From assembly GCA_036267155.1 (NCBI GenBank), contig DATAWP010000054.1, positions 186,001 to 250,000 of the forward strand: a stretch of 64,000 nucleotides of DNA, given 5' to 3'. Made by a program: the position numbers and the translations under genes. Source of the stretch: PALSA-1353 sp036267155. Lineage in GTDB: Bacteria > Planctomycetota > Phycisphaerae > Tepidisphaerales > Tepidisphaeraceae. Positions within the stretch are counted from its first letter, which is position 1. Every line of letters starts with the position of its first letter. A model generated the notes under the pieces. It ran no database searches and had not been told where the DNA came from. It saw only the letters and a list, made by a program, of their open reading frames with translations. Shown piece after piece: positions 62,081 through 64,000 of this stretch.

Positions 62081-62704
62081 TCAATCGTTGGTCGGCCGGG
62101 GCTGCCATCGACTTGAAGCGTTGGCGATCGTTTGGCGTAAAGCTTCGCCCATCGTTTGGCTTTGTTCCAATTCAACTATGACCCGGTCCAACTCTTTCCA
62201 GTAGGCGGCGTATGCTTCTGGTCCGACAATCGCCTCAAAATCAACTCGGAGGGGCGTTCGCCAGTGTTCATAGGCTTCGAGGCGCAGCACACGCTCGTGG
62301 AGCGTTGGTATGTTGCGACGATTTGGCGACTGCGGAGCGTCGCCAAGCATCCACTTTTTCCAATGAGAATTGCCTTTGGACGAATTACACGGCTGGCAGG
62401 CCGGCACCAGATTTGCAATCTCTGAAATATGACCCGTAGGCCTGCGATCAACGACGATCGGCCAAAGGTGGTCCCATGCATTACATTTATCGCCGCAGTA
62501 GATGCATTCAACCGACTCCGGCTTCATCCCGAGAATCGTCAGCGCCTCAAGTATCTCATCGTCCGTGGGGTTGACCACAGGAATAATTGCGCTGACGAAA
62601 GCATTGGTAATGCTCGTTTTGCGCGATTTCATCGACTGGACGGCGGGCATACGGAAGGCCCGGCGTAACGCTGCTTTCCGCTGTTTGTCGTCGAAGCCGC
62701 TCAT
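62081..62704 (-). CDS. HNH endonuclease
   Basis: A 207-residue protein from ATG 62704. An HNH domain lies in the middle: CIYCGDKCNAWDHLWPI, LVPACQPCNSSKGN, with two CxxC-type zinc pairs and the catalytic His. It overlaps the HTH gene by 4 bases, so HTH-HNH is one operon. It may be a restriction or mobile-element nuclease. No methyltransferase is near. Confidence 0.82.
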   Translation of the reverse strand: MSGFDDKQRKAALRRAFRMPAVQSMKSRKTSITNAFVSAIIPVVNPTDDEILEALTILGMKPESVECIYCGDKCNAWDHLWPIVVDRRPTGHISEIANLVPACQPCNSSKGNSHWKKWMLGDAPQSPNRRNIPTLHERVLRLEAYEHWRTPLRVDFEAIVGPEAYAAYWKELDRVIVELEQSQTMGEALRQTIANASSRWQPRPTND

Positions 62705-62988
62705 CGCCGCCTCCCGACGCGCTCCGTGAGCAAGGCAGCATCGTGGGATCGCCAACTCGACATCAAACGGGCAGCCTCTTTCGAAGCGATGGTCCCGCAC
62801 GCGGAGCAGAACCATGCGAATTCGATCAGATCAATCCGCCGCTCCCCCGATTCCACCTTCGCCACCCAGGTGTGCGGCACTTGGAGCCGGCGAGCCAATT
62901 CGCGCTGCGAAATCCCCGCTTTTTGGCGAATTGCAACCAGCGACGCCCGAAGCGTCGCGTATTCACCCGTATGCGTCGATTTTCGCAT
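62701..62988 (-). CDS. XRE-family HTH regulator
   Basis: About 95 residues from ATG 62988 (MRKSTHTG). HTH: IRQKAGISQRELARRLQVPHTWVAKVESGERR (around 19-50). Probably controls the HNH gene, like C proteins of restriction systems. Confidence 0.78.
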   Translation of the reverse strand: MRKSTHTGEYATLRASLVAIRQKAGISQRELARRLQVPHTWVAKVESGERRIDLIEFAWFCSACGTIASKEAARLMSSWRSHDAALLTERVGRRR

Positions 62989-63059
62989 TGCACCGATTCT
63001 GGGGACGTGGTAGGATGTACCCAAATTCGGTACACCATCCTGCTTCAACGGAGACGCCC

Positions 63060-63437
63060 ATGTCCGAACTCAGGCTTTATGTCCCAACCTACTATGGACA
63101 GTTGAACATCCATCGGCCGGATAGCCAAAAAATGCCCGAATTCGGCGATCCGTCCTATCCCGTTCTGGTGCGCCCCTCCGATGGCGTGCGCATCGTCTTG
63201 GGATCGCACGACTTCTTCGATCTGCATAAACCCGACATCCAAATTGAGCGCCGTCCCAATGGTTGGGCTATCTTTCTTCATCCCCTGGGCGGCAGCGATG
63301 CAAGCGGCTACGTCTATTTCCTCGACGACGGCCGCAGCTTCCTGGTGCGGGAAATTTGCGGGGGGCCTACTCCCATACTCGAAATTGCCGATGGTCCTGA
63401 CCCAATTGCGGACCTCGATCAGCCCGCGGCGAAGTGA
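63060..63437 (+). CDS. Unrecognised soluble protein
   Basis: A 125-residue protein, ATG 63060. Features such as RIVLGSHDFFDLHKPDIQIERRPNGWAIFLHP (about 44-75) suggest a small beta-rich fold. No family recognised. Its stop overlaps the next start. Confidence 0.55.
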   Translation: MSELRLYVPTYYGQLNIHRPDSQKMPEFGDPSYPVLVRPSDGVRIVLGSHDFFDLHKPDIQIERRPNGWAIFLHPLGGSDASGYVYFLDDGRSFLVREICGGPTPILEIADGPDPIADLDQPAAK

Positions 63438-63673
63438 TGGCAAGCCGCGCCTCCACGTATGAATCATTAACGATCCCGTCGGGCATGCCCGACATCGTTC
63501 CGGTACGTCATGCCGATTATTGGCAGCAGAAGCGTGCGCGAAATTCCGCGCGCGACCGGATCACACTGCGCCAACTCAAGCGTGACGGCTGGCGCGTCCT
63601 CGTCATCTGGGAATGCCAAATCAGGAATCGCAACCGCCTCACTGGACGACTGGCTCATTTCCTATCAAACTGA
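63437..63673 (+). CDS. Vsr-like endonuclease fragment
   Basis: A 78-residue protein. YWQQKRARNSARDRITLRQLKRDGWRVLVIWECQI (residues about 28-62) is the C-terminal core of very-short-patch-repair endonucleases. The N-terminal catalytic part is missing: Vsr proteins are about 130-150 residues. Either a truncated gene or a minimal homologue. Confidence 0.6.
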   Translation: MASRASTYESLTIPSGMPDIVPVRHADYWQQKRARNSARDRITLRQLKRDGWRVLVIWECQIRNRNRLTGRLAHFLSN

Positions 63674-63701
63674 CGTTTGATCCATCGGCAGAGAATCATA
63701 T

Positions 63702-63854
63702 ATGCGCATCGTCCGATCTATGGCGCTTCTGACGGCGGGCTTTTTGTTCATCGCAGCCGGCGGCTGCGCAAAGCACGCCGTCGTTCAATCCCACAATTCG
63801 ATTGGCTCCCAGTTTCGCTCGCCGACCTATACGGATTGCGCGGTAAGTGCCTGA
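63702..63854 (+). CDS. Small lipoprotein
   Basis: A 50-residue open frame, too short for most gene finders. MRIVRSMALLTAGFLFIAAGG followed by Cys22 is a lipoprotein signal with a G-G-C lipobox. The remaining 28 residues have no recognised motif. Confidence 0.5.
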   Translation: MRIVRSMALLTAGFLFIAAGGCAKHAVVQSHNSIGSQFRSPTYTDCAVSA

Positions 63855-63990
63855 GGAGAGCGATGTTACCGGACGTACGACCAGCGGCCCTTGCTCACGC
63901 TTGAGGGGGGAGTATTTGCCATTTGACGCGGCTCACCTTGCGTTGTACGATTCTTACAACAGTTGGCCGATAGTTCTAACAGGAGTTGCC

Positions 63991-64000
63991 ATGACCTTTG
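63991..64000 (+). CDS. Start of a gene cut by the window edge
   Basis: ATGACCTTTG after AGGAG at 63981-63985. Too short to identify. Confidence 0.35.

Overview
The window looks like a piece of a planctomycete chromosome, probably from the Phycisphaerae. The signs are high GC, a PEP-CTERM-type surface protein, a very long aryl-polyene-like fatty-acid gene set, a flagellar fliM, a single-chain glyS, and many palindromic intergenic repeats. I could run no searches, so taxonomy and family names rest on motifs and on recall of families.

Region 1 (12-28762) is a split type II fatty-acid/polyketide cluster resembling aryl-polyene (APE) clusters. It holds three ketosynthase/chain-length-factor-like pairs: one fused in a single chain, and two translationally overlapped. 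It also has three acyl carrier proteins, a UbiE-like methyltransferase, a flavin oxidoreductase of the halogenase family, two acyltransferases, an acyl-AMP ligase, a glycosyltransferase, a hotdog thioesterase and dehydratase, a radical-SAM protein fused to an ApeP-like hotdog domain, and an export set of LolA-like carrier, MMPL/RND transporter and DUF3261 lipoprotein. The minus-strand part (28762 down to 16878) reads as one long operon with many 4-base stop/start overlaps. The cluster is interrupted at 3904-9998 by accessory genes (DUF3987, an 816-residue nuclease-NTPase, two toxin-antitoxin modules) and at 15569-16545 by a PadR/permease-prefix pair. I see no ketoreductase or aromatic ammonia-lyase.

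Region 2 (28944-46940) is mostly housekeeping and envelope genes: fliM, a CPBP protease, a ubiquitin-like protein next to a membrane FHA protein, an ABC exporter, a glycosidase-glycosyltransferase fusion, a queuosine-tRNA-type glycosyltransferase, glyS, rpsT, and an iron/cobalamin-type permease and binding protein without a visible ATPase. A 623-base foldback element (44735-45357) with exact terminal inverted repeats lies here.

Region 3 (about 47300-57790) is the most unusual part. Eight copies of a short site, all in one orientation, cut about 10 kb into cassettes of one to four genes. The site's reverse complement reads like the 3' half of a tRNA (T-loop to discriminator). Cassettes carry a frameshifted CPBP protease, a methyltransferase plus AlkB-like oxygenase, a DUF6236 protein plus a putative PD-(D/E)xK nuclease, a DUF4258/HTH pair, a HabA-like membrane protein, an unrecognised gene pair, and leuA. 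The right boundary is the 3' end of the NAD(P)HX dehydratase gene, and a displaced second copy of that 3' end lies inside the array at 51992-52105. This suggests site-specific integration, but I see no recombinase.

Region 4 (57789-64000) holds the NAD(P)HX dehydratase, tsaD, a carboxy-terminal processing protease, L-rhamnose mutarotase, an HTH/HNH endonuclease pair and a Vsr-like fragment. Across the window at least five families of intergenic hairpins each occur as two copies, plus one further palindrome with a degenerate partial copy.
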